Part shown: positions 44,206-53,554 of the stretch, piece by piece
Layout: each line of letters opens with the position of its first letter
Numbering within the stretch: the first letter of the stretch is position 1
Source: Geobacteraceae bacterium
GTDB taxonomy: Bacteria > Desulfobacterota > Desulfuromonadia > Desulfuromonadales > BM103
Length of the DNA: 64,000 nt
Reading direction: 5' to 3'
NCBI GenBank assembly: GCA_024641085.1
Contig: JAHEDT010000009.1
Span: 1 to 64,000, forward strand
Made by a program: the position numbers and the translations under genes
The notes under the pieces: model-generated
Told to the model about the DNA's origin: nothing
Database searches by the model: none
What the model saw: the letters and a program-made list of their open reading frames with translations, nothing else

Positions 44206-45449
44206 AGTCCCGCCTCCCTGCAGACCCTGCCGTTCACCGCCGTGTCGACACACTCGCGCAGGCTGCCATAGACCACCCTGAGCCCGGTCTGCGAATAGCA
44301 GTAATTGGCAAATTTCGCCGAATTTGACATCGCCGCACGAAAATCCCAGCTCTGCACGGGGTACTGCAGGGGGCAGCCATCGGTAAAAACTTTGACCCCG
44401 GCGGAGTGCGCTAACTCAAGGACGCCATGCTCCTCGACCTCGGCATATACGGCCCGACTGGTGAAGACCCAGCAGGAGATCGACGCATGAACCGGCCGAC
44501 CCTGCAGTAACTCGGTCAGGGCAATAAACTCAGTGGCGGAGAAGTGCGGGCAGCCGAGGGCGACCAGGTCAGGTCGCTCGACCGTGCCGTCCGAGAGACG
44601 CTCCTCGGCGTCGGCAACCATCCGGGGAGTCAGAACCAAAGGGGTTGGGCCCCCCCCGGGGAAGCACACCTCGAGAGAAGGTGCTTCCGGCGTGATGCCG
44701 AGGAGATGGAAGAGGCCGACGGCGCCGGACGAAGCCGCGGAAGCGCTGAAGGCCTTGAGATCATCCATGGTGACCGCTTTCGGTATCCCCTCAAGGGCGC
44801 CGATTCGGCCCGCGGCAATTTCTCCAAAAACATAACCGAGGAGCGGATAGATTGCGCTGTTAGCAAACATCTCCGGGGTAAATCCCTCCAGGGTCACCAG
44901 GATCTCAGCCCTGCGGTTTTCACTCAGGTGCAGACCAAAGCGGGGGACCCGGCCTATGATACCGGCACAGACATCGACGAGATCGGCATAACGGTTGGTG
45001 CGCGCGCCGATCACTGAATTGGCGAAAGCGATGGCGTTGGACTCCCCCCAGGCAATCTGTTCGCCAAACCCTGGAATCATCCCCTGCTGGTAGGGGGCGC
45101 AGGTCCAGGTTGGCGTTGCGCCCATTTTCAGGTAGGCCCGTTCCAGCCGCCGGCTTTTCTCCTCGAGCTCGGCAGGAACCCGCAGTTCGCGACAGCGCCT
45201 TAAATCGACGGCACTCGGGTTGAGCTGAGTCGGAACCGCGAAGCGGCCGCCCAGATCCGCCAGACGCTCAACGAACTCGACCCCGGCGTCGACCATGTAG
45301 AGGGTCATATCGATGTGCACCTGGCTGACCGGCATCATCTCATCGGCAGCGAAGATCTCCCCCATATCACAGAGGATCTGCATGGCGAGCCGCGCCGCTT
45401 CCCCCTCGCTTCCGGAGAGAATGTCCTGGTCATGGTCAGTCAAGCGCAC
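44190..45449 (-). CDS. Aconitase X catalytic (large) subunit
   Basis: This 419-residue protein of the AcnX family has YLKMGATPTWTCAPYQQG, AWGESNAIAFANSVIGARTN and LGCPHFSATEFIAL, where conserved cysteines of the AcnX active site lie. The cis-3-hydroxy-L-proline dehydratase activity of bacterial AcnX gives delta-1-pyrroline-2-carboxylate, the same product as the next dehydratase. Separate large and small subunits make this a type II AcnX. The start is a GTG with GAGGGCGG upstream, 11 bases after the OCD gene stop. An alternative archaeal role (phosphomevalonate dehydratase) is excluded only by context. Confidence 0.85.
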   Translation of the reverse strand: MRLTDHDQDILSGSEGEAARLAMQILCDMGEIFAADEMMPVSQVHIDMTLYMVDAGVEFVERLADLGGRFAVPTQLNPSAVDLRRCRELRVPAELEEKSRRLERAYLKMGATPTWTCAPYQQGMIPGFGEQIAWGESNAIAFANSVIGARTNRYADLVDVCAGIIGRVPRFGLHLSENRRAEILVTLEGFTPEMFANSAIYPLLGYVFGEIAAGRIGALEGIPKAVTMDDLKAFSASAASSGAVGLFHLLGITPEAPSLEVCFPGGGPTPLVLTPRMVADAEERLSDGTVERPDLVALGCPHFSATEFIALTELLQGRPVHASISCWVFTSRAVYAEVEEHGVLELAHSAGVKVFTDGCPLQYPVQSWDFRAAMSNSAKFANYCYSQTGLRVVYGSLRECVDTAVNGRVCREAGLWRKN

Positions 45450-45460
45450 GTTTGCCGCCC

Positions 45461-46423
45461 TCAGGAAAAATCGATCTCAACCCCCAGGCCCTGTTCTACG
45501 GCTGCGGCATAGACCAGCGCGGCCGCCATGGTATCCTGGACCGCAATGCCAACAGATTTGAAGAAGGTGATCTGCTCATCATTCTGCCGACCCGGCCGGT
45601 CGCCGCTAAGAATCTCGCCGATCTCGGCATCGATGGGGGCATTGGGGATGAGGATATCGCCGGCTTCCTCCAGACAGGCTTCGCGCGAGTCGACGACCAC
45701 CAGGGCCCGCCGGACGGCAACTTCATCAATTTCACGCTTGTCCGGAGTAAAGGTGCCGACCCCGGTGATATGGGTTCCCGGCTTAAGGTCATGACCATCG
45801 AACAGCGGCACCGGCGAGGTGGTCGCCGTCACCACGATATCAGCCATCCGCACAGCATCGGTGGGAGATTTGCCGAGGATGACTTCCGGTGCGCCCGGCC
45901 AGGTTGCGACGTCCTCGGCCAGGCGGCTGGCTGCATCGGGCAGCCGGTCGATGAGGTAGACCCGCTCAATTTTCCGCACCGCAAGAACCGCCTGAAGCTG
46001 GGTGCGGGCCTGGACTCCGGCACCGAACAGGGCCACGGTCCCGGCATCCTGGCGGGCCAGGACATCGGCCGCGGCGCCACCGCCGGCACCGGTGCGGATC
46101 GCCGTCAGGCTACCGCCATTCATGAGCGCCAGCGGGAAGCCGGTCTCCGGATCGAGCACCATCACCGTTGCGGAGATCGTCGGCAATCCGAGCTTCTGAT
46201 TCTCACCATAGATGGAGATAATCTTGACGCCCAGATTTCTGCTGTCATGCAGGTAGGCAGGCATCAGCAGGGTCACGCCCTTCTCGGTCTGGACGTGGGT
46301 CCGCAACGGGACCGTTGCCTGGCCGTTGGAGAACTGCATGTAGGCCCGCTTCATCGCGGCAATGGCTTTGGGCATCGGCAGTGCCGCCCGGACTTCGTCA
46401 GCACCCAGCATTCTGATTTTCAT
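45461..46423 (-). CDS. Ornithine cyclodeaminase/mu-crystallin family, probable pyrroline-2-carboxylate reductase
   Basis: This 320-residue protein has FSNGQATVPLRTHVQTEKGV (substrate Arg/Lys region), the Rossmann motif VALFGAGVQARTQL and a substrate Asp in VGTFTPDKREID. OCD-fold enzymes next to 3-hydroxyproline dehydratases reduce delta-1-pyrroline-2-carboxylate to L-proline with NAD(P)H. Both dehydratase genes follow directly, so that role is preferred over ornithine cyclodeaminase. The ATG at 46423 has GGAG five bases before it. Confidence 0.82.
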   Translation of the reverse strand: MKIRMLGADEVRAALPMPKAIAAMKRAYMQFSNGQATVPLRTHVQTEKGVTLLMPAYLHDSRNLGVKIISIYGENQKLGLPTISATVMVLDPETGFPLALMNGGSLTAIRTGAGGGAAADVLARQDAGTVALFGAGVQARTQLQAVLAVRKIERVYLIDRLPDAASRLAEDVATWPGAPEVILGKSPTDAVRMADIVVTATTSPVPLFDGHDLKPGTHITGVGTFTPDKREIDEVAVRRALVVVDSREACLEEAGDILIPNAPIDAEIGEILSGDRPGRQNDEQITFFKSVGIAVQDTMAAALVYAAAVEQGLGVEIDFS

Positions 46424-46461
46424 GATCACTCCTCACAAGCCCAGTCACAGGTTTTCAATGG

Positions 46462-48024
46462 TCATTGGCGCCTCAAGCGACCCTCGATCGCCCGCGATGT
46501 CGCGGTTACCGACAAACCGCCGAGGGCTGTGCAGCGCAACTCGTGGGGCAGGCTCTTGCCGACCTGGTCCATAGCGGCAATCACTTCGTCGAGGGGGATC
46601 AGGGCATCGAAATTAGCCAGCCCCATATTGGCGGAAGAGAGGGCATTGGCTGCCGCCAGCACGTTCTTGCCCAGGCAGGGGGCTTCCACGCGATTGGCGA
46701 CCGGGTCACAAACCATACCGAAGCTGGCCTGCAGGGCCATGGATGCCGCAGAGATTGCCTGCTCGACACCTCCTCCGGCCAGGGTGACCAGGCCGGCCGC
46801 GGCCATGCCGGATGCCGAACCGCACTCGGCTTGACAGCCGCCGACTTCAGCGGAAAATGTGGCATGCTCGGCGATGAAAACGCCGATCATGCCGGCCGCG
46901 AGCAGCGCCCTCACGGCATCATCCTCACCCTTGCCCATAAAATCGGCGGCGGCCAAGCAGGCCCCGGGCAGCACCCCGCAGGACCCGGCGGTCGGTGCAG
47001 CAACCACGACTCCCATGGCACTTTTGCATTCCATGGTCGCCGTCACGGCGAGAATGATTGCATTGAGCATGCCGCCGTCGAGCAGGGCACCCTGCTCCAT
47101 CAATGCCCTGAAGGAGCCCGACTGCCATCCGAGGATCCGGTCATCGTAGTCGGTCCCGGCAACGCCTTTGTCAATGGCGCCGCGCATGACCCGTGCGATC
47201 CCCCGCATCTTCTCGAAGACCTCGGCCTCGGAGATGCCGCCACGGGCGCTTTCGTAGCAAGCGGCCAGGGCCCAGAGAGGCAGCGAAGCGTTCCGGTTAT
47301 AGTCCAGCATCTCCCGGCAGGAGAGAAAGGGCAGTGCCATGCCGGACCGTGACAGAACCGGGACAACCGGGTTGAGAGTCCTGATGGTCAAGCGTTCTGT
47401 CAGCTTCCCGGGCAGATCGAGCCACTCCCGGCAGGCAGGGTCTCCCCCACTGATCTGTACCATGCAGCGGGCGGCATTGCGTTTGATCGCGCTCTGCCCG
47501 GCGGGGCAATGTGCCGCGATTGCGGCCAGGCCCTCTGCGTCATCCACATCGAGAAACAGCAGCGTTTCGCAGCGGTCACCGAGAATCGAGACCGACAGAT
47601 CGTCGATCGCGATGACCTCGATCATACCGCCGCCGGTGGAAATGGCGGTCAGCGTGTGCGTTTCCTTGGCGTTGCGCAGAGTCAGGCGGTAGGTGTTCGG
47701 ATGAAGGTCGCCATAAGCCCCGATGCGCACTTCGGCCACGATGCCGGCAGCACTCAAGGCCTTTGCCGACTGCGGCAGCTCCTCGCAAGTCGCATCCCAG
47801 CCGAGGAGTCCGCCCCAAAGCCCCATGTCGCTGCCGTGCGAAAGATGGGTCGTCGCCAGGGAGCCGGCCGTATCGAACTCGACCAGAACCTGTTCGATAA
47901 TGCCATTCATGAGGTCCCTGGCAAGCAGGCCGATCCTCAGCGCCGCAGCACAGTGCGAACTTGAGGGGCCCCTCATCACGGGACCGACGACGTCGTTGAA
48001 TATACTTGGAGGCAGCCTACTCAT
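46462..48024 (-). CDS. Iron-sulfur L-serine dehydratase-like enzyme, single chain
   Basis: This 520-residue protein resembles iron-sulfur L-serine ammonia-lyases fused into one chain. It begins FNDVVGPVMRGPSSSHCAAA (beta-like domain) and carries the alpha-domain APTAGSCGVLPGACLA and GCQAECGSASGMAAAGLV, with cysteines that hold a [4Fe-4S] cluster. Typical enzymes turn serine into pyruvate and ammonia. In this operon it may act on serine released from peptides or on another beta-hydroxy amino acid. The divergent central region leaves the substrate open. Confidence 0.75.
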   Translation of the reverse strand: MSRLPPSIFNDVVGPVMRGPSSSHCAAALRIGLLARDLMNGIIEQVLVEFDTAGSLATTHLSHGSDMGLWGGLLGWDATCEELPQSAKALSAAGIVAEVRIGAYGDLHPNTYRLTLRNAKETHTLTAISTGGGMIEVIAIDDLSVSILGDRCETLLFLDVDDAEGLAAIAAHCPAGQSAIKRNAARCMVQISGGDPACREWLDLPGKLTERLTIRTLNPVVPVLSRSGMALPFLSCREMLDYNRNASLPLWALAACYESARGGISEAEVFEKMRGIARVMRGAIDKGVAGTDYDDRILGWQSGSFRALMEQGALLDGGMLNAIILAVTATMECKSAMGVVVAAPTAGSCGVLPGACLAAADFMGKGEDDAVRALLAAGMIGVFIAEHATFSAEVGGCQAECGSASGMAAAGLVTLAGGGVEQAISAASMALQASFGMVCDPVANRVEAPCLGKNVLAAANALSSANMGLANFDALIPLDEVIAAMDQVGKSLPHELRCTALGGLSVTATSRAIEGRLRRQ

Positions 48025-48093
48025 GCACTCAGAATCCTCAGTGGAGAGAACGTTAGGTCGGGCCAGGCAGCTATTCCCCGATGTGAGCGAAGA

Positions 48094-49095
48094 TCAGAGG
48101 ATCTGCATCTTCATCCAGGGCGCGGAATTATGAAAATTGGCAACAGCGCTTCCCGGCGGAACCAGCGCGTCACAGGCGGCGTTGAGCTGGTCGTCCAGCT
48201 GCATCTCCATGACGGGGAGAAAGTGCTCCAACTGCTCGAGTGTCCGCGGACCGATCAGAGGCGCGGTGATCCCGGGCTGGTCCTTGACCCACAACACCGC
48301 CAGTTGTGCTGGTGAGATGCCGCGCTCCCTGGCCAGCAGTACGAAGCGGCGGCCGACCTCGATGCCGCGGGCGGTGACGCGCTCGGCGTAGATGCCTCCA
48401 CGCAGGCTGGCGCGAGACTCGGCAGGCATATCCACGGCATCGGCATAACGCCCGGCCAGGATCCCCATGGCCAGGGGAGACCAAGGCAGGATTCCCATCT
48501 GATATTCCCGGCACAAGGGGACCATTTCGTTTTCGATGCGCCGGTCCAGCAGGTTGTAGGGAGGCTGCTCCGAAACGAAACGAACATACCCCTTCAGCTC
48601 GCTCACCATGATCGCCTCCATCGCCTTCCACGCCGGGGTCGTGGAACAACCGACGTAACGCACCTTGCCCTGGCGCACCAGGTCGGTCAGCGCTTGCATC
48701 GTCTCGTCGATGGGCAGTTCGAAGGAGGGGCGGTGCAACTGGTAGAGATCGATATGATCCACCTGCAGACGGCGCAGGGAGTCTTCACAGGCCTTCATCA
48801 GGTGCAGCCGGGAATTGCCGCGATCGTTCGGTCCCGGGCCGACCGGGTAGTGGGCCTTGGTGGCAATCAGCACCTGGTCGCGGCGACCGCTGGCAGCCAG
48901 AGCGCGGCCGATGATGCGCTCGCTCTCGCCCTTGGCGTAGCTGTTGCTCGTGTCGATCAGGTTGATCCCGGCGTCCATGGCCCGCTCGATCATGGCAATC
49001 GATTCGGCCTCCGGGGTGGGATTGGCAAAATTGTCGGAACCGAGGCAAAGAGGGGCAATCCTGACCCCGGTCCGACCGAGTAAGCGGTATTCCAT
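48094..49095 (-). CDS. Aldo/keto reductase
   Basis: This 333-residue (alpha/beta)8-barrel oxidoreductase shows the catalytic tetrad: Asp and Tyr in [15 protein letters not shown], Lys in VLIATKAH and His in LYQLHRP. NADPH-binding residues occur near [12 protein letters not shown]. It resembles general aldo/keto reductases acting on aldehydes and ketones. It lies four bases after the short-chain dehydrogenase gene, so the two reductases are probably cotranslated. The substrate is unknown; a cyclic amino-acid derivative is possible. Confidence 0.82.
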   Translation of the reverse strand: MEYRLLGRTGVRIAPLCLGSDNFANPTPEAESIAMIERAMDAGINLIDTSNSYAKGESERIIGRALAASGRRDQVLIATKAHYPVGPGPNDRGNSRLHLMKACEDSLRRLQVDHIDLYQLHRPSFELPIDETMQALTDLVRQGKVRYVGCSTTPAWKAMEAIMVSELKGYVRFVSEQPPYNLLDRRIENEMVPLCREYQMGILPWSPLAMGILAGRYADAVDMPAESRASLRGGIYAERVTARGIEVGRRFVLLARERGISPAQLAVLWVKDQPGITAPLIGPRTLEQLEHFLPVMEMQLDDQLNAACDALVPPGSAVANFHNSAPWMKMQIL

Positions 49096-49099
49096 AGCT

Positions 49100-49846
49100 C
49101 TACCTCGCCGTGAAGCCGGCGTCCACGTCCACCATGGCCCCGGTCATGTAACTTGCGGCGTCCGATGACAAGAAGAGCACGACCCTGGCGATCTCGACCG
49201 GCTCGGCCAGGCGCCCCATGGGGACTGAATCGGCCAGGGCCTGCATCATTGCGGCAGTCACCGGACCGGAACGCTCGGATTTGATCATCGGCGTATTGAC
49301 TTCGCCGGGGCAGACGGCATTGATACGGATGCCGTCCTTGACGTGGTCCAGGGCCATGGCCCTGGTGATCTGGTGCACGGCGCCCTTCGACGCACAGTAG
49401 GCCGTCACCCCGGTGGCGCCGACCCCGCCCCAGATCGAGCCGAAGTTGACAATAGAGCCTGAGCCCTGCTTCTTCATCACCGCAACCGCGGCGCGGCTCA
49501 TGAAGAACACACCGTTGACGTTGACGTTCATAACCCGCTGCCACTGTTCATCGGAGGTGCCGAGGGCATCGGCCCGGACAATAATGCCCGCGGCATTGAC
49601 CAGCACATCGAGGCGGCCGTAACGTTCCAGGGCCGTGGCAACAGCCTGACGGCAGAAGACAGGGTCGCTGACATCACCGACCAGGGGCGGATCAGCGGCA
49701 ATTTCGGCGGCCACCTGCACGGCCAGCTCAGCATTGCGGTCGACTATCACGACCTGAGCCCCGGCCGAGCAGAATTCCCTGGCCGTAGCAGCCCCCATGC
49801 CCGAGGCAGCCCCGGTCACCAGAGCAACTTTTCCTGAAAAATCCAT
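49100..49846 (-). CDS. Short-chain dehydrogenase/reductase
   Basis: This 248-residue SDR has the cofactor motif [16 protein letters not shown] after beta2 (Asp favouring NAD), NAAGIIV and the catalytic Tyr-x-x-x-Lys in [11 protein letters not shown], with Ser earlier. A role in oxidising or reducing a hydroxyl is certain; the substrate is not. It follows livF by about 40 bases. The operon suggests a hydroxy-amino acid or its keto derivative. Confidence 0.85.
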   Translation of the reverse strand: MDFSGKVALVTGAASGMGAATAREFCSAGAQVVIVDRNAELAVQVAAEIAADPPLVGDVSDPVFCRQAVATALERYGRLDVLVNAAGIIVRADALGTSDEQWQRVMNVNVNGVFFMSRAAVAVMKKQGSGSIVNFGSIWGGVGATGVTAYCASKGAVHQITRAMALDHVKDGIRINAVCPGEVNTPMIKSERSGPVTAAMMQALADSVPMGRLAEPVEIARVVLFLSSDAASYMTGAMVDVDAGFTAR

Positions 49847-49887
49847 GATCGATACCTTTGGCTGTGAAAAGAATCGGTTGAACAGAC

Positions 49888-50604
49888 TTATTCGCCCAGG
49901 TAGGCGTTGATGATGCGCTCGTCGCTCTTGAGGATCTGGGCGGCATCGTGCATGACAATTGCACCGGTTTCAACGACGTAACCGTAATCAGCGACTTCCA
50001 GGGCCATCTTCGCGTTCTGCTCGACGAGCAGGATGGTAATCCCTTCCTGGTTCAGCTGCTTGACCACCTTCATGATGTTCTTGACCAGAAAAGGCGCCAG
50101 CCCCATTGACGGTTCATCGAGCAGGACCAGTTTCTGGCCGACCATCAGGGCGCGCCCCATGGCCAGCATCTGCTGCTCGCCACCGGACAACATCCCGGAA
50201 TCCCGATGACGTCTTTCACCAAGCACCGGGAAGAGTTCGTAGACGTACTCCATGCGCCGTTTGCGCTCGGCATCGTCCTTGAGTGTAAAAGAGCCGAGCT
50301 CAAGGTTCTCCTGGATCGTCATCCCCTTGAAGATCCTGCGCCCCTCGGGGACATGGATGAGACCCTTCTTGACGATTTCGTGGGGTGACACACCGAAAAT
50401 ACTTTCACCCAGGAACTCGATCTTTCCCCCGGTCGGCTTCAGCAGCCCCGAAATGCATTTCATGGTCGTGCTTTTCCCGGCACCGTTGGCACCGAGCAGG
50501 GTGACGATCTGGCCGGCCTTGACTTCGAGACTTATCCCCCGCAGCGCATGAATGTGACCGTAATGGGCATTCAGGTCGGTAATTTTCAAGATGACTTCAG
50601 ACAT
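49888..50604 (-). CDS. livF: Branched-chain-type amino acid ABC transporter ATPase LivF
   Basis: This 238-residue ABC ATPase has Walker A GANGAGKSTTMK, signature LSGGEQQMLAMGRAL and Walker B LVLLDEPSMG. The short length and IHALRGISLEVKAG start fit LivF. With LivG it powers import of the substrate bound by LivK. It starts two bases after the livG stop. Given the operon the substrate may be hydroxyproline or proline rather than leucine. Confidence 0.92.
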   Translation of the reverse strand: MSEVILKITDLNAHYGHIHALRGISLEVKAGQIVTLLGANGAGKSTTMKCISGLLKPTGGKIEFLGESIFGVSPHEIVKKGLIHVPEGRRIFKGMTIQENLELGSFTLKDDAERKRRMEYVYELFPVLGERRHRDSGMLSGGEQQMLAMGRALMVGQKLVLLDEPSMGLAPFLVKNIMKVVKQLNQEGITILLVEQNAKMALEVADYGYVVETGAIVMHDAAQILKSDERIINAYLGE

Positions 50605-50606
50605 TG

Positions 50607-51374
50607 TCAGTCTTCATCCTTTCCGAGGTAGGCCTCGATGACCTTCGGGTTGCTTTTGACTTCCTCCGGAAGGCCCTGAGCTATGTTCTCACCGTAATCA
50701 ATGACATAGATATACTCGGAGATCTTCATGACCAGCCCCATGTCGTGCTCGATCAGCAGCACGGTGATGCCGAGCTCGTCGCGAATTCTCTTGATGAGCC
50801 TTATGAGCTGCTGTTTCTCGTCAAAATTCAACCCGGCGGCCGGCTCGTCGAGCAGCAGGAACTTGGGCTTGGTGGCCAGCGCCCGTGCCCACTCGACGCG
50901 CCTCTGGTCGCCATAGGCAAGGGTGGAGGCGTTGCGGTTCTTGAACTCCAGGATTCCGACGAAGTCGAGACACTGCTCGCAGTGCTCGGTGATGGCCATC
51001 TCTTCGCGCTGCTGCGCCGGCGATCTCAGGACCGAGCCCACGAATCCGGCGTGAGAGCGACAATGCATCCCCGCCTTGACGTTGTCGATCACCGACATGT
51101 TTTTGAACAGTCGCAGGTTCTGAAAGGTGCGCGCCATTCCAGCCTGGGTGATCCGGTGCGGTTTCTTGCGCAGGATCGGCTTGCCGCAAAAATTAATTTC
51201 TCCGGAGTTGGGCTGGTAAAACCCGGTAATCGAGTTGAAAATCGAGGTCTTGCCGGCACCGTTCGGACCGATCAGGCTCATGATCGAGCCTTCCGCAATG
51301 CTCATGCTCATGTTGTTGATCACCTTGAGACCGCCGAACTTCAACACGATATCCTTAACTTCCAGCAGGGACAT
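50607..51374 (-). CDS. livG: Branched-chain-type amino acid ABC transporter ATPase LivG
   Basis: This 255-residue ABC ATPase has Walker A GPNGAGKTSIFN, a GYGDQRR-type signature (LAYGDQRRVEWARALA) and Walker B FLLLDEPAAGLNFDEK. The ITGFYQPNSGEINFCG segment is typical of LivG. AGGAGATTAGCTA precedes the ATG. Confidence 0.92.
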   Translation of the reverse strand: MSLLEVKDIVLKFGGLKVINNMSMSIAEGSIMSLIGPNGAGKTSIFNSITGFYQPNSGEINFCGKPILRKKPHRITQAGMARTFQNLRLFKNMSVIDNVKAGMHCRSHAGFVGSVLRSPAQQREEMAITEHCEQCLDFVGILEFKNRNASTLAYGDQRRVEWARALATKPKFLLLDEPAAGLNFDEKQQLIRLIKRIRDELGITVLLIEHDMGLVMKISEYIYVIDYGENIAQGLPEEVKSNPKVIEAYLGKDED

Positions 51375-51422
51375 TAGCTAATCTCCTGTCACAAACGTAA
51401 TATTCTGGTCAACGGCGGTTCT

Positions 51423-52346
51423 CTAGCCCAGCCGCTCCGGCCATAGCCCTTGCGGGCGCTTCAGCATGAGGATCAGCATGATGATGGCGAAGGCCAGCAG
51501 GCGCATGTCTCCGACGAAGCGGAAGATCTCCGGAAAAAGAACCAGTACGAAGGCCCCGCAGATGACCCCCGGGATTTTACCCCTCCCGCCGATGATCACA
51601 CCGAGCAGGATCAGGAGCGATTGCGTGAACATGAACGTTTCCGGAGAGATGGCCGTCATTTTGACCGCGAAGAAGCAGCCGGCCACGCCGCCGAACACCG
51701 CACCGATGACATAGGCCGCCAATTTGACTCTGACCCGGTTGATGCCCATCGCTTCCGCAGCGTCCTCGTCTTCGCGCACATACTGCCAGGCCCGGCCCAG
51801 ACGCGAATACTGCAGGCGGTGGCTGATGAAGATGGCCAGAAAGGCGAGGCAGAGGAAGGCATAGTAGAAATGGATGTTGTCTTTCATTTCAATGCCGAAG
51901 AAGAAGGGGCGATCGATGCCGAAGATGCCACCGGAACCACCCGTTATCTTCAGGTTCCTGGCTGAGATCCTGACAATCTCGCCGAAACCGAGGGTCACGA
52001 TCGCCAGGTAATCGCTCCGGAGTCGCAGGGTCGGGCCGCCGATCACCACCCCGGACACCGCCGAGAAGAAGATCGCGCAGGGGATGGTCAGCCAGAAGTT
52101 GACGCCGAAGTGGGAGGTCAAAACCGCCGTAGTGTAGGCCCCGACCGCAAAGAATGCCGCGTAACCGAGGTCGAGCAGGCCGGCATAACCGACGACTATG
52201 TTCAAACCGAGACAGACGACAACGTAGAAGAAGACGTCCGAGAAGGTATTCAATACGTAGTTATTGGCCACCACCGGCAGGGCAAGAGCTATGAATGCCA
52301 GGAACCCGTAGATCTGGGCCAGTTTTTTCTTGTTCCTTTCCAACAC
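51423..52346 (-). CDS. livM: Branched-chain-type ABC transporter permease LivM
   Basis: This 307-residue permease has about ten membrane segments and the LivM loop EDEDAAEAMGINRVRVKLAAYVIGA (an EAA-like motif that contacts the ATPases). It starts with GTG two bases after the livH stop, with GAGAGGATG as ribosome site. Confidence 0.9.
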   Translation of the reverse strand: MLERNKKKLAQIYGFLAFIALALPVVANNYVLNTFSDVFFYVVVCLGLNIVVGYAGLLDLGYAAFFAVGAYTTAVLTSHFGVNFWLTIPCAIFFSAVSGVVIGGPTLRLRSDYLAIVTLGFGEIVRISARNLKITGGSGGIFGIDRPFFFGIEMKDNIHFYYAFLCLAFLAIFISHRLQYSRLGRAWQYVREDEDAAEAMGINRVRVKLAAYVIGAVFGGVAGCFFAVKMTAISPETFMFTQSLLILLGVIIGGRGKIPGVICGAFVLVLFPEIFRFVGDMRLLAFAIIMLILMLKRPQGLWPERLG

Positions 52347-52348
52347 GG

Positions 52349-53263
52349 CTACATCCTCTCGATCTCGGTCTTACCAAGCAGACCGGTTGGCTTGAAAAGA
52401 AGCAGAAGAATCAGGATCCCGAACGCGAACACATCTTTCCACTCGGACCCGATGAAAGGCAGCTGGGTGCCGAAAGATTCCAGGAGGCCCAGGATCAGGC
52501 CGCCAAGAACGGCCCCCGGGATACTGCCGATGCCGCCGATAACCGCCGCGGTAAACGCTTTGAGGCCGATCAGGAAACCCATAAAGAAATGGATGCTGCC
52601 GTAGTAGACGCCGGCCATGACGCCGGCGGCGCAAGCCAGCGCCGAACCGACGAAGAAGGTCAGGGCGATAATGCTGTTGACATTGATCCCCATCAGGCGA
52701 CAGGCGTCCTGGTCAATGGAGATCGCCCGCATGGCCTTGCCCAACATCGTCTTGTTGATGAAAAAGTGCAGCACAGTCATCAGCAGTGCGGTCGAAGAGA
52801 CCAGGATGATCTGGGTGTAGGTGATGAAGACGTGACCGAATTCGAGGCCTTCGTAGCCCAAATCAACCGGGAAAGCCTTGTACTCGCCGCTGGTCATGGA
52901 CATGACGAAGTTGTACAGGACCATGGACACCGCCAGGGCGGTGATCAGGATCGACAGACGTGGCGCACTCAGCATCGGCACATAGGCGATCCTCTGGATG
53001 AAAACACCCAGCAGACCGACCAGGATCATACTGATGATCATGGCGACCAAGATTCCGGCCCATCCGGCACCCAGGAACGGGCTCAGCAGGCCAAGCAGAA
53101 TCAAGCCGACAAACGACCCGACCATATAGATGTCGCCATGGGCAAAATTAAGGAGTTTGATGATCCCGTAGACCATCGAGTAGCCAAGGGCAACCAGGCT
53201 GTAGAACGACCCGAGAATCAAGCCGTTCACAAGTTGCTGAAAGATGATATCCAGTGTCGACAC
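52349..53263 (-). CDS. livH: Branched-chain-type ABC transporter permease LivH
   Basis: This 304-residue permease has FQQLVNGLILGSFYSLVALG at the start and the loop DACRLMGINVNSIIALTFFV. The real start is taken as GTG at 53263 (with AAGGGATAACC upstream), which gives the normal LivH length. The 67 extra codons upstream have no membrane or leader character. Confidence 0.9.
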   Translation of the reverse strand: MSTLDIIFQQLVNGLILGSFYSLVALGYSMVYGIIKLLNFAHGDIYMVGSFVGLILLGLLSPFLGAGWAGILVAMIISMILVGLLGVFIQRIAYVPMLSAPRLSILITALAVSMVLYNFVMSMTSGEYKAFPVDLGYEGLEFGHVFITYTQIILVSSTALLMTVLHFFINKTMLGKAMRAISIDQDACRLMGINVNSIIALTFFVGSALACAAGVMAGVYYGSIHFFMGFLIGLKAFTAAVIGGIGSIPGAVLGGLILGLLESFGTQLPFIGSEWKDVFAFGILILLLLFKPTGLLGKTEIERM

Positions 53264-53498
53264 TACGGTTATCCCTTCTTTTGATGCAACGGATTGAGCA
53301 GCTTTCCGCTGGGGGACCACAACACCCACATCAGCATGATCGAACTGCGGATAGTTCAGGAAATAAACTGTGCAGCTGTGTCTGGGAAGGTAAACAACTG
53401 TTGCTGCGATGTGCATCAGCCCGTCGTACGGATGCAGCGAAAAGCGGGCTTTCGATACCAACACGACGACCGTAGATCGGGCGGCGCATTCGGCAAGC

Positions 53499-53529
53499 CC
53501 CCGCTGCGGCTGCTTGCCGCAGCGGGGGA
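53499..53529. terminator. Strong stem-loop between livK and livH
   Basis: CCCCCGCTGCGG and CCGCAGCGGGGG are 12-base arms around a seven-base loop. There is no T-run, so it probably protects the livK message or reduces read-through. Such attenuators are common after solute-binding protein genes. Confidence 0.6.
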
Positions 53530-53554
53530 ATGGACCGACTGGTCAGTCAGATGG

